In this document: piece after piece, positions 26,641 through 35,042 of the stretch
Layout of the letters: each line of letters starts with the position of its first letter
Position numbering within the stretch: the first letter of the stretch is position 1
From: Paenibacillus sp. BJ-4
GTDB taxonomy: Bacteria; Bacillota; Bacilli; Paenibacillales; Paenibacillaceae
Assembly (NCBI RefSeq): GCF_020404765.1
Contig: NZ_JAIVEM010000076.1
Coordinates: 19,964-83,963 of the forward strand
Direction: 5' to 3'
Length of the DNA stretch: 64,000 bases
Program-made: the position numbers and the translations under genes
The notes under the pieces: model-generated
Told to the model about the DNA's origin: nothing
The model's database searches: none
What the model saw: only the letters and a program-made list of their open reading frames with translations

Positions 26641-27702
26641 ATGAGTAATCTTTCGAACGGATTGCCTCCCCGGACACAAAGCGGGAAAAAGTCCCCCAAA
26701 CAGAAAAAAGCGAAAAAGAAAAAAAGTTTTTTCAGATCGTTTATGAAGTTTGTCTTGTTTCTGCTCATTATAGGTATCTTGGCAGCAGGTGGTTATACCT
26801 ACTATATTTATAATCAGGTAGAGGAAGTTTTGGATACGGGGATCAACAGAGAAGTACCCCAAACGGAATTGGCAGAAGCTAAGCCTCTGACCATTTTATT
26901 ACTCGGAACCGATTACCGCCCTGATCATCCGACTTATTTGTCAGACGTTATTATGGTAGCCACATTGAATCCCAATACTAAATCGTCTACCATTGTGTCC
27001 TTGCCGCGTGATACACGTCTGGAGATGGATGGATATAAACCACGCAAGCTGAATGAGTATTATCCAGTATTTAAGGCCAGAGAGAAAGAATCTGGTGAGG
27101 TCGCCGAAGAGCAAATGAAGAAGATGATCGGCAAATATTTAAACATTAATATTGATTATGTGACAGTTATTAACTTTCAGGGCTTTAGAGATGTTGTGGA
27201 TAATTTGGGTGGTGTAGATGTTACGGTTGATAAAAACATGTGTTATCGTGACCGTGCAGATGGCACGGACATTAACCTGACCGTTGGAGCCAAGCACTTA
27301 GATGGTAAACAGGCTCTTGATTTTGTTCGTTACCGTAAATCGAATTGTCGTCCGAGAACGGCTGAATCTGACGATTTTGATCGCAACCGTCGACAAAATC
27401 AGGTGCTTCATTCTCTGATTGACCAAATGCAATCCTTTAATGCTTTGACCAAATTTAGCGCAATTATTAAATCAGTTGATAAAAATATGACGACAGATAT
27501 TGAGTCACAGCAAATGAAAAATATCGTACAAACCTACTGGAATATTTCCAAGCAAAATGTGAAATACAATCCGGTAGCTGGAACATGGCGTAGTCCTTAT
27601 GTATATATTGATGAGCAACAGCTTGATGCGGCAAGACAAGCACTGCAAGATGAATTGGCAAAAAAAGCAAGTGATAATACTGCAACTTCTTCCAATTCCT
27701 GA
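26641..27702 (+). CDS. LytR-CpsA-Psr (LCP) family cell-wall ligase
   Basis: A 353-residue protein with a Lys-rich cytoplasmic N terminus, one transmembrane helix at about residues 34-57 and an extracellular LCP domain. Conserved parts are LLLGTDYRPD, SDVIMVATLNP, SLPRDTRLEM, KLNEYY and the arginine-rich segment FVRYRKSN ... DDFDRNRRQNQVL. LCP enzymes transfer undecaprenyl-phosphate-linked polymers such as teichoic acids or capsule to peptidoglycan. Which polymer is attached here is not indicated by neighbours. The C terminus is Thr/Ser-rich. Confidence 0.92.
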   Translation: MSNLSNGLPPRTQSGKKSPKQKKAKKKKSFFRSFMKFVLFLLIIGILAAGGYTYYIYNQVEEVLDTGINREVPQTELAEAKPLTILLLGTDYRPDHPTYLSDVIMVATLNPNTKSSTIVSLPRDTRLEMDGYKPRKLNEYYPVFKAREKESGEVAEEQMKKMIGKYLNINIDYVTVINFQGFRDVVDNLGGVDVTVDKNMCYRDRADGTDINLTVGAKHLDGKQALDFVRYRKSNCRPRTAESDDFDRNRRQNQVLHSLIDQMQSFNALTKFSAIIKSVDKNMTTDIESQQMKNIVQTYWNISKQNVKYNPVAGTWRSPYVYIDEQQLDAARQALQDELAKKASDNTATSSNS

Positions 27703-27721
27703 GTATGTATCTTTCTTCCCT

Positions 27722-27766
27722 CTTATGTTATACTCGCAGCGAGTAAAAGCACTTATATGACATAAG
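27722..27766. promoter_or_regulatory. Nested inverted repeats upstream of a short ORF
   Basis: TACTCGC-A-GCGAGTA (27731-27745) is a perfect palindrome that overlaps a TATACT -10-like hexamer (27729-27734). It is enclosed by a second inverted pair, CTTATGT (27722) and ACATAAG (27760). No good -35 is present. This could be an operator or a structured 5' leader for the 34-codon ORF that begins at 27778. Confidence 0.45.
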
Positions 27767-27777
27767 GGGGTTGAGGT

Positions 27778-27882
27778 ATGTCTGAATATGTAGTGCACCA
27801 AGTATGCCGTTTGGATATGGGCAACTGTTTGGAATCAAATATCGTCCCTTGTTTCTGTGTGGAAATGAAAGGAATAAGTTAG
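27778..27882 (+). CDS. Candidate 34-residue Cys-rich protein
   Basis: An ORF of 35 codons including the stop. It reads MSEYVVHQVCRLDMGNCLE followed by SNIVPCFCVEMKGIS, with cysteines at residues 10, 17, 25 and 27. A purine-rich GGGGGTTGAGGT precedes the ATG. A terminator begins at the stop codon and a palindromic promoter-like region precedes it, so it looks like a compact monocistronic gene. The cysteine spacing could bind a metal or form disulfides. I know no family for it. No modification enzymes or transporters are adjacent that would make it a peptide-product precursor. Confidence 0.45.
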   Translation: MSEYVVHQVCRLDMGNCLESNIVPCFCVEMKGIS

Positions 27883-27909
27883 GTCCAGTGATGATCACTG
27901 GGCCTTTTG
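27882..27909 (+). terminator. Terminator after the 34-codon ORF
   Basis: GGTCCAGT pairs with ACTGGGCC around GATGATC, then TTTT. The first stem base is the last base of the stop codon. Confidence 0.75.
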
Positions 27910-28080
27910 TGTTTATTTTGAGATGGTACAGGCTTTGAGGCTATGCTGAGCTGCAAGCTTTTCGCTGCTCTATACTCCTGAGGAGGTCTTTTTTCAGGGA
28001 ATCAGCAAGTATTGGGGAACCTGTGAATAGGTATAGGTATGAAACACGAGATTGTCCACGCCGCTTTGGAGGGGATTTAT

Positions 28081-29412
28081 ATGAAGAAAATTTTTGTGCT
28101 GGATACGAATGTGCTGCTGCATGATCCGAAAGCCATTTTTACCTTCAAAGAACATGAGGTTGTAATTCCAGCTGTTGTTCTAGAAGAAATCGACTCCAAA
28201 AAACGCAACGCGGATGAGATTGGACGTAATGCCCGCAATGTGTCAAGATTGTTGGACGGATTGAGAGAAGTAGGTCATCTGCATAGTGGTGTTCCACTTC
28301 CCCAAGGTGGAAGACTTAAGGTTGAGTTAAACCACCGGAGCTTTTTGAAAGTTCAGGAGATGTTTGGGGAGGTTTCGAACGATAATCGGATTTTGGCAGT
28401 CGCTTTGAACTATCATCTGGAAGAGCAGGAGCAACCAGAACCGCGTTCGGTCGTTTTGGTCAGTAAAGACGTACTAGTCAGAATCAAGGCAGATGTGTTG
28501 GGACTGCTGACCGAAGATTATTTATCCGATAGAACAGGTGATCTAAGCGAGCTATACCCCGGGTATTCAGCCATCCAGGTGCATCCGTCCATCATAGATG
28601 AATTTTACTCCAATCGGTTTTTATCAATCAGATCACTGAATGTACCTTACACGCTGTATCCACATGAATTTGTGATTCTGAAAGATCAAATGGGAACTGG
28701 AAAATCGGCTTTATTGAAGGTAAACCAGGATGCGGAGCGATTGGAGCCTTTATATTTAAGTAACGAATCGGTGTGGGGAATCAGCGCACGTAATGCTCAA
28801 CAACGGATGGCATTGGAGCTTTTACTTAATGACGACATCCCGCTTGTGACGATTACCGGAAAAGCGGGTACAGGCAAAACTTTGCTGGCACTGGCAGCAG
28901 GTTTGCTTAAGGTAGAGGATGAGCATCGTTTCAAGAAATTGCTGATTGCCAGGCCGGTTGTTCCTATGGGCAAGGATATCGGTTATTTACCGGGAGAAAA
29001 GGATGAAAAGCTTCGCCCGTGGATGCAACCGATCTACGATAATCTGGAGTATCTGTTTGATGCCAAAAAATCAGGCGATATTGATAAAATTTTGATGGGC
29101 TTGGGCAGTATTCAGGTGGAGGCACTTACTTATATTCGCGGGCGTTCGATACCAGGGCAATTTATTATTATCGATGAGGCTCAGAATCTATCCCGCCATG
29201 AAATCAAGACGATTGTGTCTCGGGTGGGCGAGGGGAGCAAAATCATTTTGATGGGCGATCCGGAGCAGATTGATCACCCATATCTGGATGCTGCCAGTAA
29301 CGGCTTAACCTATGTGGTTGAACGGTTCAAGCAGGAAGGGATTAGCGGGCATATTATGCTGGAAAAAGGAGAACGCTCCAAGCTCGCACAGCTGGCTGCC
29401 GATCTGCTATAA
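28081..29412 (+). CDS. ylaK: PIN-PhoH fusion protein (YlaK-like)
   Basis: A 443-residue protein with an N-terminal PIN nuclease-like domain (FVLDTNVLLHDPKAI; VVLEEIDSKKR) and a C-terminal PhoH ATPase domain. Walker A GKAGTGKT starts at residue 260 and Walker B is FIIIDEAQNLS, followed by IILMGDPEQID. PhoH proteins are helicase-like and linked to RNA metabolism; PIN-PhoH proteins combine unwinding with RNase activity. The frame opens at 28039, but ATG 28081 follows GGAGGGG by eight bases and starts at the PIN strand. The upstream gap (27910-28080) shows only a weak CTCC-TGA-GGAG hairpin with a T tract at about 27977. Confidence 0.92.
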   Translation: MKKIFVLDTNVLLHDPKAIFTFKEHEVVIPAVVLEEIDSKKRNADEIGRNARNVSRLLDGLREVGHLHSGVPLPQGGRLKVELNHRSFLKVQEMFGEVSNDNRILAVALNYHLEEQEQPEPRSVVLVSKDVLVRIKADVLGLLTEDYLSDRTGDLSELYPGYSAIQVHPSIIDEFYSNRFLSIRSLNVPYTLYPHEFVILKDQMGTGKSALLKVNQDAERLEPLYLSNESVWGISARNAQQRMALELLLNDDIPLVTITGKAGTGKTLLALAAGLLKVEDEHRFKKLLIARPVVPMGKDIGYLPGEKDEKLRPWMQPIYDNLEYLFDAKKSGDIDKILMGLGSIQVEALTYIRGRSIPGQFIIIDEAQNLSRHEIKTIVSRVGEGSKIILMGDPEQIDHPYLDAASNGLTYVVERFKQEGISGHIMLEKGERSKLAQLAADLL

Positions 29413-29433
29413 GATTCATAGTGCCATCATCAA

Positions 29434-29471
29434 TAATAAAAGACCTCGGGAACGTCCCGGGGTCTTTTATT
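29434..29471. terminator. Terminator after ylaK
   Basis: AATAAAAGACCTCGGGA pairs with TCCCGGGGTCTTTTATT around ACG, with one G-T pair. The symmetry allows use by both convergent genes. Confidence 0.9.
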
Positions 29472-29478
29472 ATTTGTC

Positions 29479-30564
29479 TTACTTAAGGCTTAATTCGAGC
29501 TTAACCTCAAGTGTTCCCGCTAAGGTGTGAACTTCTGTAGCTTTAACATACGAAATAAGCTGCTGTGGATAAAAGCCCAGATCAAAATCATTTTCCAGCT
29601 TGTTACGGGTCGTATCCGGCAGTTCCAGCCCGTTAAATACTAGGCGATCCACATGAAATAAAATTGCATTTTGCGGTTCGTTCTCTACGGTATAGTGTCC
29701 TTCTACCATCAATTTCATCGTTCCCTGTTGGCCTTCTACTACAATACGGTCCTGCTTGAAAGAAAAGTTGAAGTGATTGAATAATTCATTTTCAGACTTC
29801 AGGAAACGGTTAAAATCTTCCTCACGAATATTTATCGTAATGGTTTTGCCGTTCGTTATCATGGCTCCTTGCTGTTGCTGAATAAATTGAGGTAAATCCT
29901 GCATAGCCTGAGCGAGTGCTTTGAAGTGTCTATTTACCTCATAGACGCCTACATTCTCCCAGTAAGCTGTCATTTCACTGATCAGTTTGCGTAGAGTATC
30001 CGGATCTTTACTGGCGCTAACACCTTCGTTTACACGCGACTGAAGCATGACAATACGTTTGCGTTGCTCCAGTAAGTTTGTTTTGACCGTCTCCAATTCC
30101 AACGAGGCCTGAGTGACTTGTTGCTCTGTTTTCTGCATAGTCTGAACATTGGATTCATATTCCTGAAGAACATCCTGATCGTGACTAATCAATAACAAGT
30201 AGTAATCGTACAGGGAGAGAAGCTGTTTTAGGTTTTTGGCCCCCAGCACTACACTGAGCAGCTTGTCCCGTTCTCCCATATAATAAGAGCGCAACACAGA
30301 CCCGGCACGGTTTCGTTGCAAGGCCATCTGCTCCTGCTGTGTGATGAGATTACTTCGTAGTTCCTGTTGACGCTGTATAAGGGCCTCTTGTTCCTGGCTG
30401 ATACGCTCAATTTCATGGTCTATTTCAATAATGGTGAGGCTATCTTGTAAAATCTGGTTTGCCTCTTGGGAGGGCGCAGCCAGAATAGGACGCACATATA
30501 TCGAAGTTAGCATCATAATGATGATCAGCAGGGTACAGCATATGATTCTTATTGGTTTGTTCAT
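29479..30564 (-). CDS. Secreted coiled-coil protein of unknown function
   Basis: A 361-residue protein with a signal peptide (MNKPIRIICCTLLIIIMMLTSIYVRPILAAP, probable cleavage after the AAP region). A long coiled coil covers about residues 40-200 (EIDHEIERISQEQEALIQRQQEL), like the N-terminal part of CwlO/PcsB-type proteins. No NlpC/P60 or M23 catalytic domain follows. The C-terminal 150 residues form a predicted beta-rich region (TITINIREEDFNRFL; MKLMVEGHYTVENEP). The Met at 30564 has GGGGAAACCAA upstream; the frame opens 24 codons earlier without such a site. It may support a cell-wall hydrolase, but this is only inferred from the coiled coil. Confidence 0.75.
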   Translation of the reverse strand: MNKPIRIICCTLLIIIMMLTSIYVRPILAAPSQEANQILQDSLTIIEIDHEIERISQEQEALIQRQQELRSNLITQQEQMALQRNRAGSVLRSYYMGERDKLLSVVLGAKNLKQLLSLYDYYLLLISHDQDVLQEYESNVQTMQKTEQQVTQASLELETVKTNLLEQRKRIVMLQSRVNEGVSASKDPDTLRKLISEMTAYWENVGVYEVNRHFKALAQAMQDLPQFIQQQQGAMITNGKTITINIREEDFNRFLKSENELFNHFNFSFKQDRIVVEGQQGTMKLMVEGHYTVENEPQNAILFHVDRLVFNGLELPDTTRNKLENDFDLGFYPQQLISYVKATEVHTLAGTLEVKLELSLK

Positions 30565-30692
30565 TTGGTTTCCCCTTTTATATTCCCTAAAAATACTAAT
30601 GATAATGTATATGATCCTTTCCCATTCTTTAACCATTCATTTATTGTACAGCAGTCGGTGCATGCTTGAAACCCAAAACTGTTTGCGTTCAC

Positions 30693-30722
30693 GTATGAGT
30701 TCTTGCAGAAATGGAAATACAA
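30693..30722 (+). promoter_or_regulatory. Possible forespore (sigma-G/F-like) promoter
   Basis: GTATG (30693) fits the sigma-G -35 consensus GNATR. After 18 bases AATACAA (30716-30722) matches five of seven positions of CATACTA. Start would be near 30729, upstream of the short ORF and the rsfA-like gene. RsfA of B. subtilis is itself made in the forespore. Confidence 0.3.
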
Positions 30723-30766
30723 TTTAGTATCAAATAGATTCTATGAACTCTACGAGAGGCATAGGA

Positions 30767-30862
30767 ATGAATAAACAGCTTTTATACCCTATTCAAATAC
30801 CGGCAAGATCGGTTCATGAAGACGGTTATTTCAGGATGTTGTTAGGAGGGCTAGAAGCATGA
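30767..30862 (+). CDS. Candidate 31-residue ORF coupled to the RsfA-like gene
   Basis: The ORF reads [20 protein letters not shown] then [17 protein letters not shown] lies eight bases before the ATG. Its TGA overlaps the ATG of the next gene (ATGA), and the ribosome-binding site of that gene lies inside it. This geometry suggests translational coupling: a leader peptide or small protein. The sequence matches no family I know. The region 30565-30766 otherwise holds only the possible promoter. Confidence 0.4.
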   Translation: MNKQLLYPIQIPARSVHEDGYFRMLLGGLEA

Positions 30863-31509
30863 CTGCAATAAGACAAGATGCATGGAGTGCAGAAGATGAT
30901 TTGATATTGGCGGAGGTGACCTTGCGTCATATCCGGGAAGGCGGTACACAGCTCGCTGCGTTTGAGGAGGTTGGACAAAAAATTGGAAGAACCTCCGCGG
31001 CATGCGGCTTCCGCTGGAACAGTTGCGTGCGTAAACGTTACGATGAAGCAATTAGCATTGCCAAAGCACAGCGTCAAAAACGCAGTTATATCCGCAAGCA
31101 GAACCCAGTGGGGGTATCACAGGTGGCGGCTTTTGCCACACTTGATACGGTCGAAGGGGGATACAGAACGGATGGAACGAGTGAGGATACGTTATCCATT
31201 GATGCGGTGATTCGCTTTTTGCGTCAATGGAAAGGAACTGTGCAGGAAACCAACCGACAGATTAAAATGCTGGAAAAAGATTTGCGGGAAAAGGAAGAAG
31301 AATTGAATCAGCTCCGCTCCATTAATGACCGGCTGTCCAAGGAAGTCAACGAAGTGCAAACCGACTATCGTGTCGTAAATGATGATTATAAAGCCCTGAT
31401 TCAGATTATGGACCGAGCACGACGCTTGGCTTTAATCACGGAGGATGAGGATGAGCTTAAATCCAGATTCAAAATGGACGCCAATGGGAATCTGGAGCGC
31501 ATTGAGTAG
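30859..31509 (+). CDS. ylbO: RsfA/YlbO family transcriptional regulator
   Basis: A 216-residue protein with an N-terminal Myb/SANT-like domain ([47 protein letters not shown]), a linker and a C-terminal coiled coil ([20 protein letters not shown]). RsfA is a prespore regulator that tunes sigma-F-dependent genes in B. subtilis, and YlbO is its paralogue beside ylbQ/panE, as here. The ribosome-binding site is AGGAGGG. A terminator follows. Exact target genes cannot be deduced. Confidence 0.88.
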   Translation: MTAIRQDAWSAEDDLILAEVTLRHIREGGTQLAAFEEVGQKIGRTSAACGFRWNSCVRKRYDEAISIAKAQRQKRSYIRKQNPVGVSQVAAFATLDTVEGGYRTDGTSEDTLSIDAVIRFLRQWKGTVQETNRQIKMLEKDLREKEEELNQLRSINDRLSKEVNEVQTDYRVVNDDYKALIQIMDRARRLALITEDEDELKSRFKMDANGNLERIE

Positions 31510-31535
31510 CCAGATTACATCAACAATCTTATATA

Positions 31536-31573
31536 AAACGTCAACTCGCGCTTTGCCGTAGTTGGCGTTTTTT
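31536..31573 (+). terminator. Terminator after the RsfA-like gene
   Basis: AAAACGTCAAC pairs with GTTGGCGTTTT with one G-T pair, followed by T residues. Confidence 0.8.
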
Positions 31574-31634
31574 GTATTTCTTTGGAGTGCATATGATATA
31601 GTAGAAAAAAAGATGGAAGCGAGACGATACAAAC

Positions 31635-32594
31635 GTGATTGATATTATTGGAGCGGGTTCGCTGGGATTATTGTTCGCTGGGAGACTGGCTTCTTCAGGT
31701 ACCGAAGTGAAATTGTGGACACGAACACTCGAACAGGCACGTATCATTGCTTGTGATGGAATTACTGTGTTTGATAAGGAGGGGCAGACAGCCGTCCATG
31801 TGCCTGGAGATAGATTGCAGGTAGCTCCATTGGCAGATTGGCAACGGTTAAATTCGCATACTGCTACACAATGGATTTTACTAATAACCAAACAGGGGGC
31901 CATTGAGGAAGTATTAAAGCAGATTCTGCCTGTGGCTAAGACGGAAAGAGAAACGGGAATCGTTTGTTTACAGAATGGAATCGGACATATAGAACGTATT
32001 AGACAGGCTTGGCCGGAAGCTGTGCTATACCCTGCCGTGACGACTGAAGGGGCCAAAAGGCAGGGAGCCGCATCTGTTGTACATGCTGGCGCGGGTGTTA
32101 CTGAAATTGGCTGGTCTGAGGAACAGGAGAAGGCGCAGAACAGGAATTTTGAACAATACGTGCTAAATCGGCTGCTGGCAGCAGGATTTGACGTTTGCTT
32201 GTCGAAAGAAATCGAGAATGGTATGTATCGCAAGTTGTTAATTAATGCCGTAATCAATCCGCTGACGGCGATATGGCGAATTCGTAATGGCGAGCTGCTT
32301 TCGGACCCTGTTCGTTTACATATGATGCGCAAGCTTTATGATGAAGGCATACAAGTGTATGAAGCACACGGTATTCACTGGGATGGCAGTTGGTGGGACC
32401 AAATTATGAATGTTTGCCGGGCAACGGCAGAAAACCATTCGTCCATGCTGGCCGATGTGCTTGCACACTCCATGACAGAAGTTGCTTCTATTAACGGGCA
32501 GCTGGTGCAGATGGCAGAAGTGGCTGGGGTTACTGCACCAACTCATGAGGTATTGTGGCAATTAATTGAAGGCATGCGGCTAAAAGAGGGGTGA
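31635..32594 (+). CDS. panE: 2-dehydropantoate 2-reductase
   Basis: A 319-residue NADPH-dependent enzyme that reduces ketopantoate to pantoate in pantothenate/CoA synthesis. The dinucleotide-binding start IDIIGAGSLGLLFAGRL, the middle QNGIGHIERI, the VTTEGAKR segment and the C-terminal KLLINAVINPLTAIWRIRNGEL with its catalytic lysine (in RKLLINA) fit ApbA/PanE. It starts at GTG with a modest purine stretch upstream. The position beside ylbO matches B. subtilis ylbQ. The next gene follows after four bases. Confidence 0.92.
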   Translation: MIDIIGAGSLGLLFAGRLASSGTEVKLWTRTLEQARIIACDGITVFDKEGQTAVHVPGDRLQVAPLADWQRLNSHTATQWILLITKQGAIEEVLKQILPVAKTERETGIVCLQNGIGHIERIRQAWPEAVLYPAVTTEGAKRQGAASVVHAGAGVTEIGWSEEQEKAQNRNFEQYVLNRLLAAGFDVCLSKEIENGMYRKLLINAVINPLTAIWRIRNGELLSDPVRLHMMRKLYDEGIQVYEAHGIHWDGSWWDQIMNVCRATAENHSSMLADVLAHSMTEVASINGQLVQMAEVAGVTAPTHEVLWQLIEGMRLKEG

Positions 32595-32598
32595 TCAG

Positions 32599-32988
32599 TT
32601 GAGTATTATACAAGGTACCATTAGCACATTCAGTATTCTTCCCTTTTTTCCGTTTCTGATCGTATTTGTGGTTTGTCGCTATATTCTTAAAATGGAAAAG
32701 AAGAAGGCGTTGCTTACATCGATGGATATTACCACAGCTTTTCTAATCCTTTCCGTCGCGGCACTCTTTAACGTCATTTTTACATCTCGTTTCGGTTTTT
32801 ATCTGATTTTACTTCTTTTATTATTGGCGCTGGGTTTAATTGGGGGTGCCCAAAATCGTATAAAAGGCAAGGTCGATGGTAAAAGGTTATGTAGAGCGGT
32901 CTGGAGATTAACTTTTATAGCTATGACGTTGGCGTATGCTTTCTTGACTGTTGTTGGTATATTTAAGAATATATTCAATACCATGTGA
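32599..32988 (+). CDS. Small membrane protein, probably DUF3397
   Basis: A 129-residue protein with four hydrophobic segments and short basic loops (YILKMEKKKALLTSMDI; NRIKGKVDGKR). Its length, topology and place right after panE and upstream of bshC resemble the DUF3397 family of Bacillales. It starts at TTG with GAGGGGTGAT overlapping the panE stop, so it is coupled to panE. Function unknown. Confidence 0.72.
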   Translation: MSIIQGTISTFSILPFFPFLIVFVVCRYILKMEKKKALLTSMDITTAFLILSVAALFNVIFTSRFGFYLILLLLLLALGLIGGAQNRIKGKVDGKRLCRAVWRLTFIAMTLAYAFLTVVGIFKNIFNTM

Positions 32989-33009
32989 TATAATGTGACA
33001 TAAAAAGCT

Positions 33010-33041
33010 TAAAAAATATGAAATAATCATGTTTTTTTGAA
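33010..33041 (+). terminator. Weak AT-rich terminator-like hairpin
   Basis: AAAAAATATG pairs with CATGTTTTTTT around AAATAAT. The stem is almost all A-T, so it is a weak call, but it lies at the right place to end the panE transcript before the oppA promoter. Confidence 0.4.
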
Positions 33042-33070
33042 AAAAAAGCTCAATTTGAAGAAATGTAATG

Positions 33071-33099
33071 TAGATTTTTTTGACCGCTGGTTGTATAAT
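33071..33099 (+). promoter_or_regulatory. Probable oppA promoter
   Basis: A consensus TATAAT (33094-33099) with a poor -35 (TAGATT, 33071-33076) at 17 bases. The weak -35 suggests that an activator or regulator is involved. The mRNA would start about 35 bases before the oppA ATG. Confidence 0.55.
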
Positions 33100-33141
33100 C
33101 TATAAACATATACCACTTTAGAACTAGGGGGAAAACGCTAG

Positions 33142-34845
33142 ATGAAAAGGAAAAGCTTTTTAGTCCTTTTGACACTCGTTCTTGCAGTTGGCGCACTGCT
33201 CGCAGGTTGTGGCTCCGCCAAGAACGATACCAATGGTAAGGGCGCACAAGAAAATGCATCAACTACACCGGCTCCGGCCGACAAACAAATTTTGCGCATT
33301 AACCTTTCTTCCGAACCGCCAACATTTGATCCGGCACAAGCTCAGGATAGTCAAACTAACACGGTTCTGAAAACTTTGTATGAAGGTCTCGTACGTATGG
33401 GTCCTGATGGCAAAGAAATTCCTGGCGTAGCTGAATCTTGGAAAATTTCCGATGACGGCAAAACTTATACGTTCAAGCTTCGTGATAATGCAAAATGGAG
33501 CAATGGCGACCCGGTCAAAGCAAGTGACTTCGTATTTGCTTGGCAACGGGTATTGGATCCTTCCACAGCCCCTGCACCTCCATATGCTTACCAATTGTAC
33601 TATATCAAAAATGCTGAGGGCTACAACCTGAGCACTTCGAAATCCTATAAAGGAACTAAAATTACAGACTTTAAAGATGTAGGTGTCAAAGCTGTTGATG
33701 ACCATACATTGCAAGTAGAGTTGGAAAACCCAACTCCTTACTTCCTCGGATTGACTTCTTTCTACACTTACTATCCTGTTAATCCTTCTATTAAAGGAAA
33801 TGACAAGTGGGCTGTTCAGAAAGATAGCATGATCACTAATGGACCTTTCAAATTGACAGCTTGGGACAGCGGTCAAAAGATCGAAGTCACCAAAAGTGAA
33901 AACTATTGGGGTAAAGACCAAATCAAGCTGAATAAAATTACGATGTCCCTTGTAAACAGCGGTGCAACAGAGCTGGCTTCGTACAGAAGTGGACAACTTG
34001 ATTATGCGGGTATGCCAAACGGTGAAATTCCTACCGACCAAATTCCGGCTGTGAAAAAAGAACTGCCTAACGAATTTAAGGCAAAAGGGATTGCAAGTAC
34101 GTATTACTACCTGTTTAATGTAACTGAAAAACCATTTAACAATGCTAAAATTCGTAAAGCGTTTGCGATGGCTATTGAACGTCAACCAATCGTTGACAGA
34201 GTGACATTGGGTGGCCAAATTCCTGCGTACGGTTTTGTGCCTCCAGGTATCAAAGCTGTTTCTCAGGAATACCGTTCGGAGCATAAAGATGATTACTTCA
34301 AAGAAGACTTCACTGAAGCGAAAAAATTGCTTCAAGAAGGTATGAAAGAAGAAGGGATAACTTCACTTCCTCCGGTAACTTTTCTGTATAACTCTTTAGA
34401 AAGTCACCAAAAGATTGCTTTGGCAATCGCTGACATGTGGAAGAAAAACCTTGGTGTGGACGTCAAAATCCAAAATCAAGAATGGAGCGTATTTATCCAA
34501 AATCGTAACAAATTGAACTTCCAAATTGCCCGTGGCGGTTGGTCTGCTGACTACAATGATCCGATGACATTCCTGGATATGTGGACAACAGGCAATGGTA
34601 ACAATAATGCAGGTTACGCTAACCCTGCATACGATGCTTTGATTCAAGCTGCTAAGACAGAAACTGATCCAGCTAAACGTATGGAAGATTTTGCGAAAGC
34701 GGAGAAAATTCTGGTTCAAGATGATATGGTAATGCTTCCGATCTACTACTATTCAAATGTTTCTTTAACGAAACCGAATGTAAAAGACATCGCGCTTGAC
34801 TTTAGTGGAGCCATTGACTTCACAAGAGCGTATATTACACAGTAA
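33142..34845 (+). CDS. oppA: Oligopeptide ABC transporter substrate-binding lipoprotein
   Basis: A 567-residue lipoprotein: basic start, hydrophobic segment and lipobox LLAGC with Cys23, then a Thr/Pro/Ala linker. The body is the SBP_bac_5 fold (LRINLSSEPPTFDPAQAQDSQTN near the start; the KDNAKWSNGDPVKASDFVFAW-type motif near residue 115). It captures peptides outside the membrane for import by the downstream permease. Peptide import also affects sporulation and competence signalling in related bacteria. AGGGGG precedes the ATG. A strong terminator separates it from the permease genes, a common way to make more binding protein than transporter. Confidence 0.93.
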   Translation: MKRKSFLVLLTLVLAVGALLAGCGSAKNDTNGKGAQENASTTPAPADKQILRINLSSEPPTFDPAQAQDSQTNTVLKTLYEGLVRMGPDGKEIPGVAESWKISDDGKTYTFKLRDNAKWSNGDPVKASDFVFAWQRVLDPSTAPAPPYAYQLYYIKNAEGYNLSTSKSYKGTKITDFKDVGVKAVDDHTLQVELENPTPYFLGLTSFYTYYPVNPSIKGNDKWAVQKDSMITNGPFKLTAWDSGQKIEVTKSENYWGKDQIKLNKITMSLVNSGATELASYRSGQLDYAGMPNGEIPTDQIPAVKKELPNEFKAKGIASTYYYLFNVTEKPFNNAKIRKAFAMAIERQPIVDRVTLGGQIPAYGFVPPGIKAVSQEYRSEHKDDYFKEDFTEAKKLLQEGMKEEGITSLPPVTFLYNSLESHQKIALAIADMWKKNLGVDVKIQNQEWSVFIQNRNKLNFQIARGGWSADYNDPMTFLDMWTTGNGNNNAGYANPAYDALIQAAKTETDPAKRMEDFAKAEKILVQDDMVMLPIYYYSNVSLTKPNVKDIALDFSGAIDFTRAYITQ

Positions 34846-34878
34846 CTGAAGCTCAATTCTGAAGTTTGATAGTTACTT

Positions 34879-34922
34879 CGGGATATATATGTGGATTGAA
34901 CCATATATATCCCGTTTTTTTT
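34879..34922 (+). terminator. Intra-operon terminator/attenuator after oppA
   Basis: CGGGATATATATG pairs perfectly with CATATATATCCCG around a ten-base loop, followed by eight T residues. Expression of oppBCF then needs read-through or a second promoter. Confidence 0.9.
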
Positions 34923-34969
34923 GTGTGTTCTAGTCTTTTCCATCATCATGTAACCATGCAAATAAGTAG

Positions 34970-35004
34970 ATTGGACAGTCCAATTCTATTTCGATAAAAT
35001 CGAA
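34970..35004. promoter_or_regulatory. Two palindromes upstream of oppB
   Basis: ATTGGAC-A-GTCCAAT (34970-34984) and TTCGAT-AAA-ATCGAA (34990-35004) are both perfect inverted repeats lying between the oppA terminator and oppB. They could be regulator sites for an internal oppB promoter, or RNA stems. No convincing -10/-35 pair was found nearby. Confidence 0.4.
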
Positions 35005-35042
35005 TGGTGTCGAAAAAAATTTATGGGGGGTGTAAACGGGCA

